64,000 nucleotides of DNA, taken from assembly GCA_932294295.1 (NCBI GenBank), contig OW028580.1, positions 9,887,374 to 9,951,373 on the forward strand, given 5' to 3'. A model generated the notes under the pieces. That model had not been told where the DNA came from. It did no database searches and saw only the letters and a program-made list of their open reading frames with translations. A program made the translations under genes and the position numbers. This document shows positions 1-10,895 of this stretch, piece after piece (positions within the stretch are counted from its first letter, which is position 1; each line of letters begins with the position of its first letter). Source of the DNA: Alitta virens (taxonomy: Eukaryota > Annelida > Polychaeta > Phyllodocida > Nereididae).

Positions 1-436
1 TGGTTTATTGTTCACACTTTGTTTGTTTGTTGTTCACACTTTGTTTGTTTGTTGTTCACACTTTGTTTGTTGTTCACACTTTGTTTGTTTGTTGTTCACA
101 CTTTTTTTGTTTGTTGTTCACACTTTTTTTGGTTTGTTGTTCACACTTTTTTTGTTTGTTGTTCACACTTTGTTTGTTGTTCACACTTTGTTTGTTGTTC
201 ACACTTTTTTTGGTTTGTTGTTCACAATTTTTTTGGTTTGTTGTTCACACTTTTTTTGTTTGTTGTGCACACTTTTTTTGTTTGTTGTTCACACTTTTTT
301 TGGTTTATTGTTCACACTTTTTTTGGTTTGTTGTTCACACTTTTTTTGTTTGTTGTTCACACTTTGTTTGTTGTTCACACTTTGTTTGTTTGTTGTTCAC
401 ACTTTTTTTGTTTGTTGTTCACACTTTGTTTGTTTG
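1..436 (+). repeat. Array segment before the first clear duplication
   Basis: This segment mixes 22-bp TTTG-type monomers, 18-bp monomers and 23-bp T7/GG monomers. It carries the landmark pair TTCACAA (221-227) and GTGCAC (265-270), 44 bp apart, which recurs at the same spacing at eleven other places in the window. No gene is present. Confidence 0.85.
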
Positions 437-1795
437 TTGTTCACACATTTTTTGTTTGTTGTTCACACTTTTTTTGGTTTCTTGTTCACACTTTTTTTGT
501 TTGTTGTTCACACATTTTTTGTTTGTTGTTTACACTTTGTTTGTTGTTCACACTTTTTTTGGTTTGTTGTTCACACTTTTTTTGGTTTGTTGTTCACACT
601 TTTTTTGGTTTGTTGCTCACACTTTTTTTGGTTTGTTGTTCACACTTTTTTTGGTTTGTTGTTCACACTTTGTTTGTTTGTTGTTCACACATTTTTTGTT
701 TGTTGTTTACACTTTGTTTGTTGTTCACACATTTTTTGGTTTATTGTTCACACTTTGTTTGTTGTTCACACTTTTTTTGGTTTGTTGTTCACACATTTTT
801 TGGTTTGTTGTTCACACTTTTTTTGGTTTGTTGTTCGCACATTTTTTGGTTTGTTGTTCACACTTTTTTTGGTTTGTTGTTCACACTTTTTTTGGTTTGT
901 TGTTCACACTTTTTTGTTGTTCACACTTTGTTTGTTTGTTGTTCACACTTTTTTTGGTTTCTTGTTCACACTTTGTTTGTTTGTTGTTCACACATTTTTT
1001 GTTTGTTGTTTACACTTTTTTTGTTTGTTGTTCACACATTTTTTGTTTGTTGTTTACACTTTGTTTGTTGTTCACACTTTTTTTGGTTTGTTGTTCACAC
1101 TTTTTTTGGTTTGTTGTTCACACTTTTTTTGGTTTGTTGCTCACACTTTTTTTGGTTTGTTGTTCACACTTTTTTTGGTTTGTTGTTCACACTTTGTTTG
1201 TTTGTTTTTCACACATTTTTTGTTTGTTGTTTACACTTTGTTTGTTGTTCACACTTTGTTTGTTTGTTGTTCACACTTTTTTTTTTTTTTGTTCACACTT
1301 TTTTTGGTTTGTTGTTCACACTTTTTTTGTTTGTTGTTCACACTTTCTTTGTTGTTCACACTTTGTTTGTTTGTTGTTCACACTTTGTTTGTTTGTTGTT
1401 CACACTTTTTTTGTTTGTTGTTCACACTTTGTTTGTTTGTTGTTCACACATTTTTTGTTTGTTGTTCACACTTTTTTTGGTTTCATGTTCACACTTTGTT
1501 TGTTTGTTGTTCACACATTTTTTGTTTGTTGTTTACACTTTTTTTGTTTGTTGTTCACACTTTTTTTGGTTTCTTGTTCACACTTTGTTTGTTTGTTGTT
1601 CACACATTTTTTGTTTGTTGTTTACACTTTTTTTGTTTGTTGTTCACACATTTTTTGGTTTATTGTTCACACTTTGTTTGTTTGTTGTTCACACTTTGTT
1701 TGTTTGTTGTTCACACTTTTTTTGGTTTCATGTTCACACTTTGTTTGTTTGTTGTTCACACATTTTTTGTTTGTTGTTTACACTTTTTTTGTTTG
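437..1795 (+). repeat. 1,359-bp tandem block, copy 1
   Basis: This block matches the next one at a constant offset of 1,359 bp. Anchors are the T14 run at 1277-1290 (partner 2636-2649), the GCTCAC variants at 615 and 1139 (partners 1974 and 2498), and a TTTCTTG tail whose C is at 481 (partner 1840). The two GCTCAC sites are 524 bp apart and mark an older internal half-repeat. Homology to copy 2 continues to about 1809. Confidence 0.88.
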
Positions 1796-3168
1796 TTGTT
1801 CACACATTTTTTGTTTGTTGTTCACACTTTTTTTGGTTTCTTGTTCACACTTTTTTTGTTTGTTGTTCACACATTTTTTGTTTGTTGTTTACACTTTGTT
1901 TGTTGTTCACACTTTTTTTGGTTTGTTGTTCACACTTTTTTTGGTTTGTTGTTCACACTTTTTTTGGTTTGTTGCTCACACTTTTTTTGGTTTGTTGTTC
2001 ACACTTTTTTTGGTTTGTTGTTCACACTTTGTTTGTTTGTTGTTCACACATTTTTTGTTTGTTGTTTACACTTTGTTTGTTGTTCACACATTTTTTGGTT
2101 TATTGTTCACACTTTGTTTGTTGTTCACACTTTTTTTGGTTTGTTGTTCACACATTTTTTGGTTTGTTGTTCACACTTTTTTTGGTTTGTTGTTCGCACA
2201 TTTTTTGGTTTGTTGTTCACACTTTTTTTGGTTTGTTGTTCACACTTTTTTTGGTTTGTTGTTCACACTTTTTTGTTGTTCACACTTTGTTTGTTTGTTG
2301 TTCACACTTTTTTTGGTTTCTTGTTCACACTTTGTTTGTTTGTTGTTCACACATTTTTTGTTTGTTGTTTACACTTTTTTTGTTTGTTGTTCACACATTT
2401 TTTGTTTGTTGTTTACACTTTGTTTGTTGTTCACACTTTTTTTGGTTTGTTGTTCACACTTTTTTTGGTTTGTTGTTCACACTTTTTTTGGTTTGTTGCT
2501 CACACTTTTTTTGGTTTGTTGTTCACACTTTTTTTGGTTTGTTGTTCACACTTTGTTTGTTTGTTTTTCACACATTTTTTGTTTGTTGTTTACACTTTGT
2601 TTGTTGTTCACACTTTGTTTGTTTGTTGTTCACACTTTTTTTTTTTTTTGTTCACACTTTTTTTGGTTTGTTGTTCACACTTTTTTTGTTTGTTGTTCAC
2701 ACTTTCTTTGTTGTTCACACTTTGTTTGTTTGTTGTTCACACTTTGTTTGTTTGTTGTTCACACTTTTTTTGTTTGTTGTTCACACTTTGTTTGTTTGTT
2801 GTTCACACATTTTTTGTTTGTTGTTCACACTTTTTTTGGTTTCATGTTCACACTTTGTTTGTTTGTTGTTCACACATTTTTTGTTTGTTGTTTACACTTT
2901 TTTTGTTTGTTGTTCACACTTTTTTTGGTTTCTTGTTCACACTTTGTTTGTTTGTTGTTCACACATTTTTTGTTTGTTGTTTACACTTTTTTTGTTTGTT
3001 GTTCACACATTTTTCGGTTTATTGTTCACACTTTGTTTGTTTGTTGTTCACACTTTGTTTGTTTGTTGTTCACACTTTTTTTGGTTTCATGTTCACACTT
3101 TGTTTGTTTGTTGTTCACACATTTTTTGTTTGTTGTTTACACTTTTTTTGTTTGTTGTTCACACATTT
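1796..3168 (+). repeat. 1,359-bp tandem block, copy 2
   Basis: This is the second copy of the 437-1795 block. The one difference I confirmed is T at 1656 against C at 3015, which creates a TTTTCGG sequence. Near identity over a full period implies a recent duplication or homogenisation. The copies diverge after about 3168, where this one enters a GGTTTATTG monomer. Confidence 0.87.
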
Positions 3169-4620
3169 TTTGGTTTATTGTTCACACTTTGTTTGTTTGT
3201 TGTTCACACTTTGTTTGTTTGTTGTTCACACTTTGTTTGTTGTTCACACTTTGTTTGTTTGTTGTTCACACTTTGTTTGTTTGTTGTTCACACTTTGTTT
3301 GTTTGTTGTTCACACATTTTTTGTTTGTTGTTTACACTTTTTTTGTTTGTTGTTCACACATTTTTTGTTTGTTGTTTACACTTTGTTTGTTGTTCACACT
3401 TTTTTTGGTTTGTTGTTCACACTTTTTTTGGTTTGTTGTTCACACTTTTTTTGGTTTGTTGCTCACACTTTTTTTGGTTTGTTGTTCACACTTTTTTTGG
3501 TTTGTTGTTCACACTTTGTTTGTTTGTTGTTCACACATTTTTTGTTTGTTGTTTACACTTTGTTTGTTGTTCACACATTTTTTGGTTTATTGTTCACACT
3601 TTGTTTGTTGTTCACACTTTTTTTGCTTTGTTGTTCACACATTTTTTGGTTTGTTGTTCACACTTTTTTTGGTTTGTTGTTCGCACATTTTTTGGTTTGT
3701 TGTTCACACTTTTTTTGGTTTGTTGTTCACACTTTTTTTGGTTTGCTGTTCACACTTTTTTTGTTGTTCACACTTTGTTTGTTTGTTGTTCACACTTTTT
3801 TTGTTTGTTGTTCACACTTTGTTTGTTTGTTGTTCACACATTTTTTGTTTGTTGTTTACACTTTGTTTGTTGTTCACACATTTTTTGGTTTATTGTTCAC
3901 ACTTTGTTTGTTGTTCACACTTTTTTTGGTTTGTTGTTCACACATTTTTTGGTTTGTTGTTCACACTTTTTTTGGTTTGTTGTTCGCACATTTTTTGGTT
4001 TGTTGTTCACACTTTTTTTGGTTTGTTGTTCACACTTTTTTTGGTTTGCTGTTAACACTTTTTTTGTTGTTCACACTTTGTTTGTTTGTTGTTCACACTT
4101 TTTTTGTTTGTTGTTCACACTTTGTTTGTTTGTTGTTCACACATTTTTTGTTTGTTGTTCACACTTTTTTTGGTTTCTTGTTCACACTTTGTTTGTTTGT
4201 TGTTCACACATTTTTTGTTTGTTGTTTACACTTTTTTTGTTTGTTGTTCACACATTTTTGTTTGTTGTTTACACTTTGTTTGTTGTTCACACTTTTTTTG
4301 GTTTGTTGTTCACACTTTTTTTGGTTTGTTGTTCACACTTTTTTTGGTTTGTTGCTCACACTTTTTTTGGTTTGTTGTTCACACTTTTTTTGGTTTGTTG
4401 TTCACACTTTGTTTGTTTGTTGTTCACACATTCTTTGTTTGTTGTTTACACTTTGTTTGTTGTTCACACATTTTTTGGTTTATTGTTCACACTTTGTTTG
4501 TTGTTCACACTTTTTTTGGTTTGTTGTTCACACTTTTTTTGTTTGTTGTTCACACTTTTTTTGTTTGTTGTTCACACTTTTTTTGGTTTATTGTTCACAC
4601 TTTTTTTGGTTTGTTGTTCA
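3169..4620 (+). repeat. Array segment holding a 303-bp tandem pair marked by GCTGTT
   Basis: About 3505-3857 repeats at about 3808-4160 with a 303-bp offset. The rare GCTGTT variant lies at 3745 and 4048. The second copy carries a further change to GTTAAC at 4051-4056, giving one of only four TAA trinucleotides I found on this strand. The same 303-bp pair is present near 22.5, 54.4 and 61.4 kb. Confidence 0.82.
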
Positions 4621-6493
4621 CACATTTTTTGTTTGTTGTTTACACTTTTTTTGTTTGTTGTTCACACATTTTATGTTTGTTCTTTACACTTTGTTTGTTG
4701 TTCACACTTTTTTTGGTTTGTTGTTCACACTTTTTTTGTTGTTCACACTTTGTTTGTTTGTTGTTCACACTTTTTTTGTTTGTTGTTCACACTTTGTTTG
4801 TTTGTTGTTCACACATTTTTTGTTTGTTGTTCACACTTTTTTTGGTTTCATGTTCACACTTTGTTTGTTTGTTGTTCACACATTTTTTGTTTGTTGTTTA
4901 CACTTTTTTTGTTTGTTGTTCACACATTTTTTGGTTTATTGTTCACACTTTGTTTGTTTGTTGTTCACACTTTGTTTGTTTGTTGTTCACACTTTGTTTG
5001 TTGTTCACACTTTGTTTGTTTGTTGTTCACACTTTTTTTGTTTGTTGTTCACACTTTTTTTGGTTTGTTGTTCACACTTTTTTTGTTTGTTGTTCACACT
5101 TTGTTTGTTGTTCACACTTTGTTTGTTTGTTGTTCACACTTTTTTTGGTTTGTTGTTCACAATTTTTTTGGTTTGTTGTTCACACTTTTTTTGTTTGTTG
5201 TGCACACTTTTTTTGTTTGTTGTTCACACTTTTTTTGCTTTATTGTTCACACTTTTTTTGGTTTGTTGTTCACACTTTTTTTGTTTGTTGTTCACACTTT
5301 GTTTGTTGTTCACACTTTGTTTGTTTGTTGTTCACACTTTTTTTGTTTGTTGTTCACACTTTGTTTGTTTGTTGTTCACACATTTTTTGTTTGTTGTTCA
5401 CACTTTTTTTGGTTTCTTGTTCACACTTTGTTTGTTTGTTGTTCACACATTGTTTGTTTGTTGTTTACACTTTTTTTGTTTGTTGTTCACACATTTTTTG
5501 TTTGTTGTTTACACTTTGTTTGTTGTTCACACTTTTTTTGGTTTGTTGTTCACACTTTTTTTGGTTTGTTGTTCACACTTTTTTTGGTTTGTTGCTCACA
5601 CTTTTTTTGGTTTGTTGTTCACACTTTTTTTGGTTTGTTGTTCACACTTTGTTTGTTTGTTGTTCACACATTTTTTGTTTGTTGTTTACACTTTGTTTGT
5701 TGTTCACACATTTTTTGGTTTATTGTTCACACTTTGTTTGTTGTTCACACTTTTTTTGGTTTGTTGTTCACACATTTTTTGGTTTGTTGTTCACACTTTT
5801 TTTGGTTTGTTGTTCGCACATTTTTTGGTTTGTTGTTCACACTTTTTTTGGTTTGTTGTTCACACTTTTTTTGGTTTGTTGTTCACACTTTTTTTGTTGT
5901 TCACACTTTGTTTGTTTGTTGTTCACACTTTTTTTGGTTTCTTGTTCACACTTTGTTTGTTTGTTGTTCACACATTTTTTGTTTGTTGTTTACACTTTTT
6001 TTGTTTGTTGTTCACACATTTTTTGTTTGTTGTTTACACTTTGTTTGTTGTTCACACTTTTTTTGGTTTGTTGTTCACACTTTTTTTGGTTTGTTGTTCA
6101 CACTTTTTTTGGTTTGTTGCTCACACTTTTTTTGGTTTGTTGTTCACACTTTTTTTGGTTTGTTGTTCACACTTTGTTTGTTTGTTTTTCACACATTTTT
6201 TGTTTGTTGTTTACACTTTCTTTGTTGTTCACACATTTTTTGGTTTATTGTTCACACTTTGTTTGTTGTTCACACTTTTTTTGGTTTGTTGTTCACACAT
6301 TTTTTGGTTTGTTGTTCACACTTTTTTTGGTTTGTTGTTCGCACATTTTTTGGTTTGTTGTTCACACTTTTTTTGGTTTGTTGTTCACACTTTTTTTGGT
6401 TTGTTGTTCACACTTTTTTTGTTGTTCACACTTTGTTTGTTTGTTGTTCACACTTTGTTTGTTGTTCACACTTTGTTTGTTTGTTGTTCACAC
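4621..6493 (+). repeat. Array segment with TTTATG/GTTC and TTCACAA/GTGCAC landmarks
   Basis: The doubly variant monomer (A at 4673 inside the T run, with C replacing G in the following tail) is followed 483 bp later by TTCACAA at 5156-5162, and 44 bp after that by GTGCAC at 5200. These spacings recur at 13.6, 31.1 and 34.6 kb. The rest is ordinary 18/22/23-bp monomers. Confidence 0.82.
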
Positions 6494-7260
6494 TTTTTTT
6501 TTTTTTTGTTCACACTTTTTTTGGTTTGTTGTTCACACTTTTTTTGTTTGTTGTTCACACTTTGTTTGTTGTTCACACTTTGTTTGTTTGTTGTTCACAC
6601 TTTGTTTGTTTGTTGTTCACACTTTTTTTGTTTGTTGTTCACACTTTGTTTGTTTGTTGTTCACACATTTTTTGTTTGTTGTTCACACTTTTTTTGGTTT
6701 CATGTTCACACTTTGTTTGTTTGTTGTTCACACATTTTTTGTTTGTTGTTTACACTTTTTTTGTTTGTTGTTCACACATTTTTTGGTTTATTGTTCACAC
6801 TTTGTTTGTTTGTTGTTCACACTTTGTTTGTTTGTTGTTCACACTTTGTTTGTTGTTCACAATTTGTTTGTTTGTTGTTCACACTTTTTTTTTTTTTGTT
6901 CACACTTTTTTTGGTTAGTTGTTCACACTTTTTTTGTTTGTTGTTCACACTTTGTTTGTTGTTCACACTTTGTTTGTTTGTTGTTCACACTTTTTTTGTT
7001 TGTTGTTCACACTTTGTTTGTTTGTTGTTCACACTTTTTTTGTTTGTTGTTTACACTTTTTTTGTTTGTTGTTCACACATTTTTTGGTTTATTGTTCACA
7101 CTTTGTTTGTTTGTTGTTCACACTTTTTTTGGTTTGTTGTTCACACATTTTTTGGTTTGTTGTTCACACTTTTTTTGGTTTGTTGTTCACACTTTTTTTG
7201 GTTTGTTGTTCACACTTTTTTTGGTTTGTTGTTCACACTTTTTTTGGTTTATTTCGTCAC
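6494..7260 (+). repeat. Landmark cassette: T14, T13, TAG and ATTTCGTCAC, copy 1
   Basis: The T14 run at 6494-6507 is followed by a T13 run at 6885-6897 (391 bp between starts). Next comes GGTTAGTTG with TAG at 6916-6918, then ATTTCGTCAC at 7251-7260, 335 bp after the TAG. The same order and spacing occur five more times, starting at 9164, 12030, 25045, 27465 and 29563. In those copies the second T run is 11 bases, and the last copy is one monomer shorter. There is no gene; these are variant satellite monomers in fixed positions. Confidence 0.85.
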
Positions 7261-8029
7261 ACTTTTTTTGGTTTGTTGTTCACACTTTTTTTGTTTGTTG
7301 TTCACACTTTGTTTGTTGTTCACACTTTGTTTGTTTGTTGTTCACACTTTTTTTGTTTGTTGTTCACACTTTGTTTGTTTGTTGTTCACACATTTTTTGT
7401 TTGTTGTTCACACTTTTTTTGGTTTCTTGTTCACACTTTGTTTGTTTGTTGTTCACACATTGTTTGTTTGTTGTTTACACTTTGTTTGTTTGTTGTTCAC
7501 ACATTTTTTGTTTGTTGTTCACACTTTTTTTGGTTTCATGTTCACACTTTGTTTGTTTGTTGTTCACACAATTTTTGTTTGTTGTTTACACTTTTTTTGT
7601 TTGTTGTTCACACATTTTTTGGTTTATTGTTCACACTTTGTTTGTTTGTTGTTCACACTTTGTTTGTTTGTTGTTCACACTTTGTTTGTTGTTCACACTT
7701 TGTTTGTTTGTTGTTCACACTTTTTTTGTTTGTTGTTCACACTTTTTTTGGTTTGTTGTTCACACTTTTTTTGTTTGTTGTTCACACTTTGTTTGTTGTT
7801 CACACTTTGTTTGTTTGTTGTTCACACTTTTTTTGGTTTGTTGTTCACAATTTTTTTGGTTTGTTGTTCACACTTTTTTTGTTTGTTGTGCACACTTTTT
7901 TTGTTTGTTGTTCACACTTTTTTTGGTTTATTGTTCACACTTTTTTTGGTTTGTTGTTCACACTTTTTTTGTTTGTTGTTCACACTTTGTTTGTTGTTCA
8001 CACTTTGTTTGTTTGTTGTTCACACTTTT
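7261..8029 (+). repeat. Array segment between landmark cassette and the 2,866-bp blocks
   Basis: This segment consists of ordinary monomers. It carries the TTCACAA (7844-7850) and GTGCAC (7888) pair with the usual 44-bp spacing. I saw no other structure. Confidence 0.8.
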
Positions 8030-10895
8030 TTTGTTTGTTGTTCACACTTTGTTTGTTTGTTGTTCACACATTTTTTGTTTGTTGTTCACACTTTTTTTGG
8101 TTTCTTGTTCACACTTTGTTTGTTTGTTGTTCACACATTGTTTGTTTGTTGTTTACACTTTTTTTGTTTGTTGTTCACACATTTTTTGTTTGTTGTTTAC
8201 ACTTTGTTTGTTGTTCACACTTTTTTTGGTTTGTTGTTCACACTTTTTTTGGTTTGTTGTTCACACTTTTTTTGGTTTGTTGCTCACACTTTTTTTGGTT
8301 TGTTGTTCACACTTTTTTTGGTTTGTTGTTCACACTTTGTTTGTTTGTTGTTCACACATTTTTTGTTTGTTGTTTACACTTTGTTTGTTGTTCACACATT
8401 TTTTGGTTTATTGTTCACACTTTGTTTGTTGTTCACACTTTTTTTGGTTTGTTGTTCACACATTTTTTGGTTTGTTGTTCACACTTTTTTTGGTTTGTTG
8501 TTCGCACATTTATTGGTTTGTTGTTCACACTTTTTTTGGTTTGTTGTTCACACTTTTTTTGGTTTGTTGTTCACACTTTTTTTGTTGTTCACACTTTGTT
8601 TGTTTGTTGTTCACACTTTTTTTGGTTTCTTGTTCACACTTTGTTTGTTTGTTGTTCACACATTTTTTGTTTGTTGTTTACACTTTTTTTGTTTGTTGTT
8701 CACACATTTTTTGTTTGTTGTTTACACTTTGTTTGTTGTTCACACTTTTTTTGGTTTGTTGTTCACACTTTTTTTGGTTTGTTGTTCACACTTTTTTTGG
8801 TTTGTTGATCACACTTTTTTTGGTTTGTTGTTCACACTTTTTTTGGTTTGTTGTTCACACTTTGTTTGTTTGTTTTTCACACATTTTTTGTTTGTTGTTT
8901 ACACTTTGTTTGTTGTTCACACATTTTTTGGTTTATTGTTCACACTTTGTTTGTTGTTCACACTTTTTTTGGTTTGTTGTTCACACATTTTTTGGTTTGT
9001 TGTTCACACTTTTTTTGGTTTGTTGTTCGCACATTTTTTGGTTTGTTGTTCACACTTTTTTTGGTTTGTTGTTCACACTTTTTTTGGTTTGTTGTTCACA
9101 CTTTGTTTGTTTGTTGTTCACACTTTGTTTGTTGTTCACACTTTGTTTGTTTGTTGTCCACACTTTTTTTTTTTTTTGTTCACACTTTTTTTGGTTTGTT
9201 GTTCACACTTTTTTTGTTTGTTGTTCACACTTTGTTTGTTGTTCACACTTTGTTTGTTTGTTGTTCACACTTTGTTTGTTTGTTGTTCACACTTTTTTTG
9301 TTTGTTGTTCACACTTTGTTTGTTTGTTGTTCACACATTTTTTGTTTGTTGTTCACACTTTTTTTGGTTTCATGTTCACACTTTGTTTGTTTGTTGTTCA
9401 CACATTTTTTGTTTGTTGTTTACACTTTTTTTGTTTGTTGTTCACACATTTTTTGGTTTATTGTTCACACTTTGTTTGTTTGTTGTTCACACTTTGTTTG
9501 TTTGTTGTTCACACTTTGTTTGTTGTTCACACTTTGTTTGTTTGTTGTTCACACTTTTTTTTTTTGTTGTTCACACTTTTTTTGGTTAGTTGTTCACACT
9601 TTTTTTGTTTGTTGTTCACACTTTGTTTGTTGTTCACACTTTGTTTGTTTGTTGTTCACACTTTTTTTGTTTGTTGTTCACACTTTGTTTGTTTGTTGTT
9701 CACACATTTTTTGTTTGTTGTTTACACTTTTTTTGTTTGTTGTTCACACATTTTTTGGTTTATTGTTCACACTTTGTTTGTTTGTTGTTCACACTTTTTT
9801 TGGTTTGTTGTTCACACATTTTTTGGTTTGTTGTTCACACTTTTTTTGGTTTGTTGTTCACACTTTTTTTGGTTTGTTGTTCACACTTTTTTTGGTTTGT
9901 TGTTCACACTTTTTTTGGTTTATTTCGTCACACTTTTTTTGGTTTGTTGTTCACACTTTTTTTGTTTGTTGTTCACACTTTGTTTGTTGTTCACACTTTG
10001 TTTGTTTGTTGTTCACACTTTTTTTGTTTGTTGTTCACACTTTGTTTGTTTGTTGTTCACACATTTTTTGTTTGTTGTTCACACTTTTTTTGGTTTCTTG
10101 TTCACACTTTGTTTGTTTGTTGTTCACATATTGTTTGTTTGTTGTTTACACTTTTTTTGTTTGTTGTTCACACATTTTTTGTTTGTTGTTTACACTTTGT
10201 TTGTTGTTCACACTTTTTTTGGTTTGTTGTTCACACTTTTTTTGGTTTGTTGTTCACACTTTTTTTGGTTTGTTGCTCACACTTTTTTTGGTTTGTTGTT
10301 CACACTTTTTTTGGTTTATTGTTCACACTTTGTTTGTTTGTTGTTCACACATTTTTTGTTTGTTGTTTACACTTTGTTTGTTGTTCACACATTTTTTGGT
10401 TTATTGTTCACACTTTGTTTGTTGTTCACACTTTTTTTGGTTTGTTGTTCACACATTTTTTGGTTTGTTGTTCACACTTTTTTTGGTTTGTTGTTCGCAC
10501 ATTTTTTGGTTTGTTGTTCACACTTTTTTTGGTTTGTTGTTCACACTTTTTTTGGTTTGTTGTTCAGACTTTTTTTGTTGTTCACACTTTGTTTGTTTGT
10601 TGTTCACACTTTTTTTGGTTTCTTGTTCACACTTTGTTTGTTTGTTGTTCACACATTTTTTGTTTGTTGTTTACACTTTTTTTGTTTGTTGTTCACACAT
10701 TTTATGTTTGTTCTTTACACTTTGTTTGTTGTTCACACTTTTTTTGGTTTGTTGTTCACACTTTTTTTGTTGTTCACACTTTGTTTGTTTGTTGTTCACA
10801 CTTTTTTTGTTTGTTGTTCACACTTTGTTTGTTTGTTGTTCACACATTTTTTGTTTGTTGTTCACACTTTTTTTGGTTTCATGTTCACACTTTGT
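8030..10895 (+). repeat. 2,866-bp tandem block, copy 1
   Basis: The block repeats immediately downstream. Shared private variants are TTGATC (8805-8810, partner 11671-11676), ACATTTATTGG (A at 8512, partner 11377), TTGTCCACA (9154-9162, partner 12020-12028), CACATATTG (10125, partner 12991) and CAGAC (10565, partner 13431). It contains the T14 run at 9164-9177, the T11 run at 9555-9565, TAG at 9587-9589, and ATTTCGTCAC at 9922-9931. Confidence 0.92.

Noticed and set aside
6494..6507. T13-14 runs as transcription terminators or retrotransposon poly(A) tails
   Set aside because: They replace the T/G tail of a normal monomer, sit in fixed positions within duplicated blocks, and have no adjacent gene, retroelement body or target-site duplication.
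9154..9162. DnaA boxes: TTGTCCACA here and at 12020-12028, TTATTCACA at 54563-54571, and TTGTTCACA in most monomers
   Set aside because: They match or nearly match bacterial DnaA box consensus sequences, but there is no dnaA, no replication gene and no bacterial context. The motif is simply the satellite core plus rare single-base variants.
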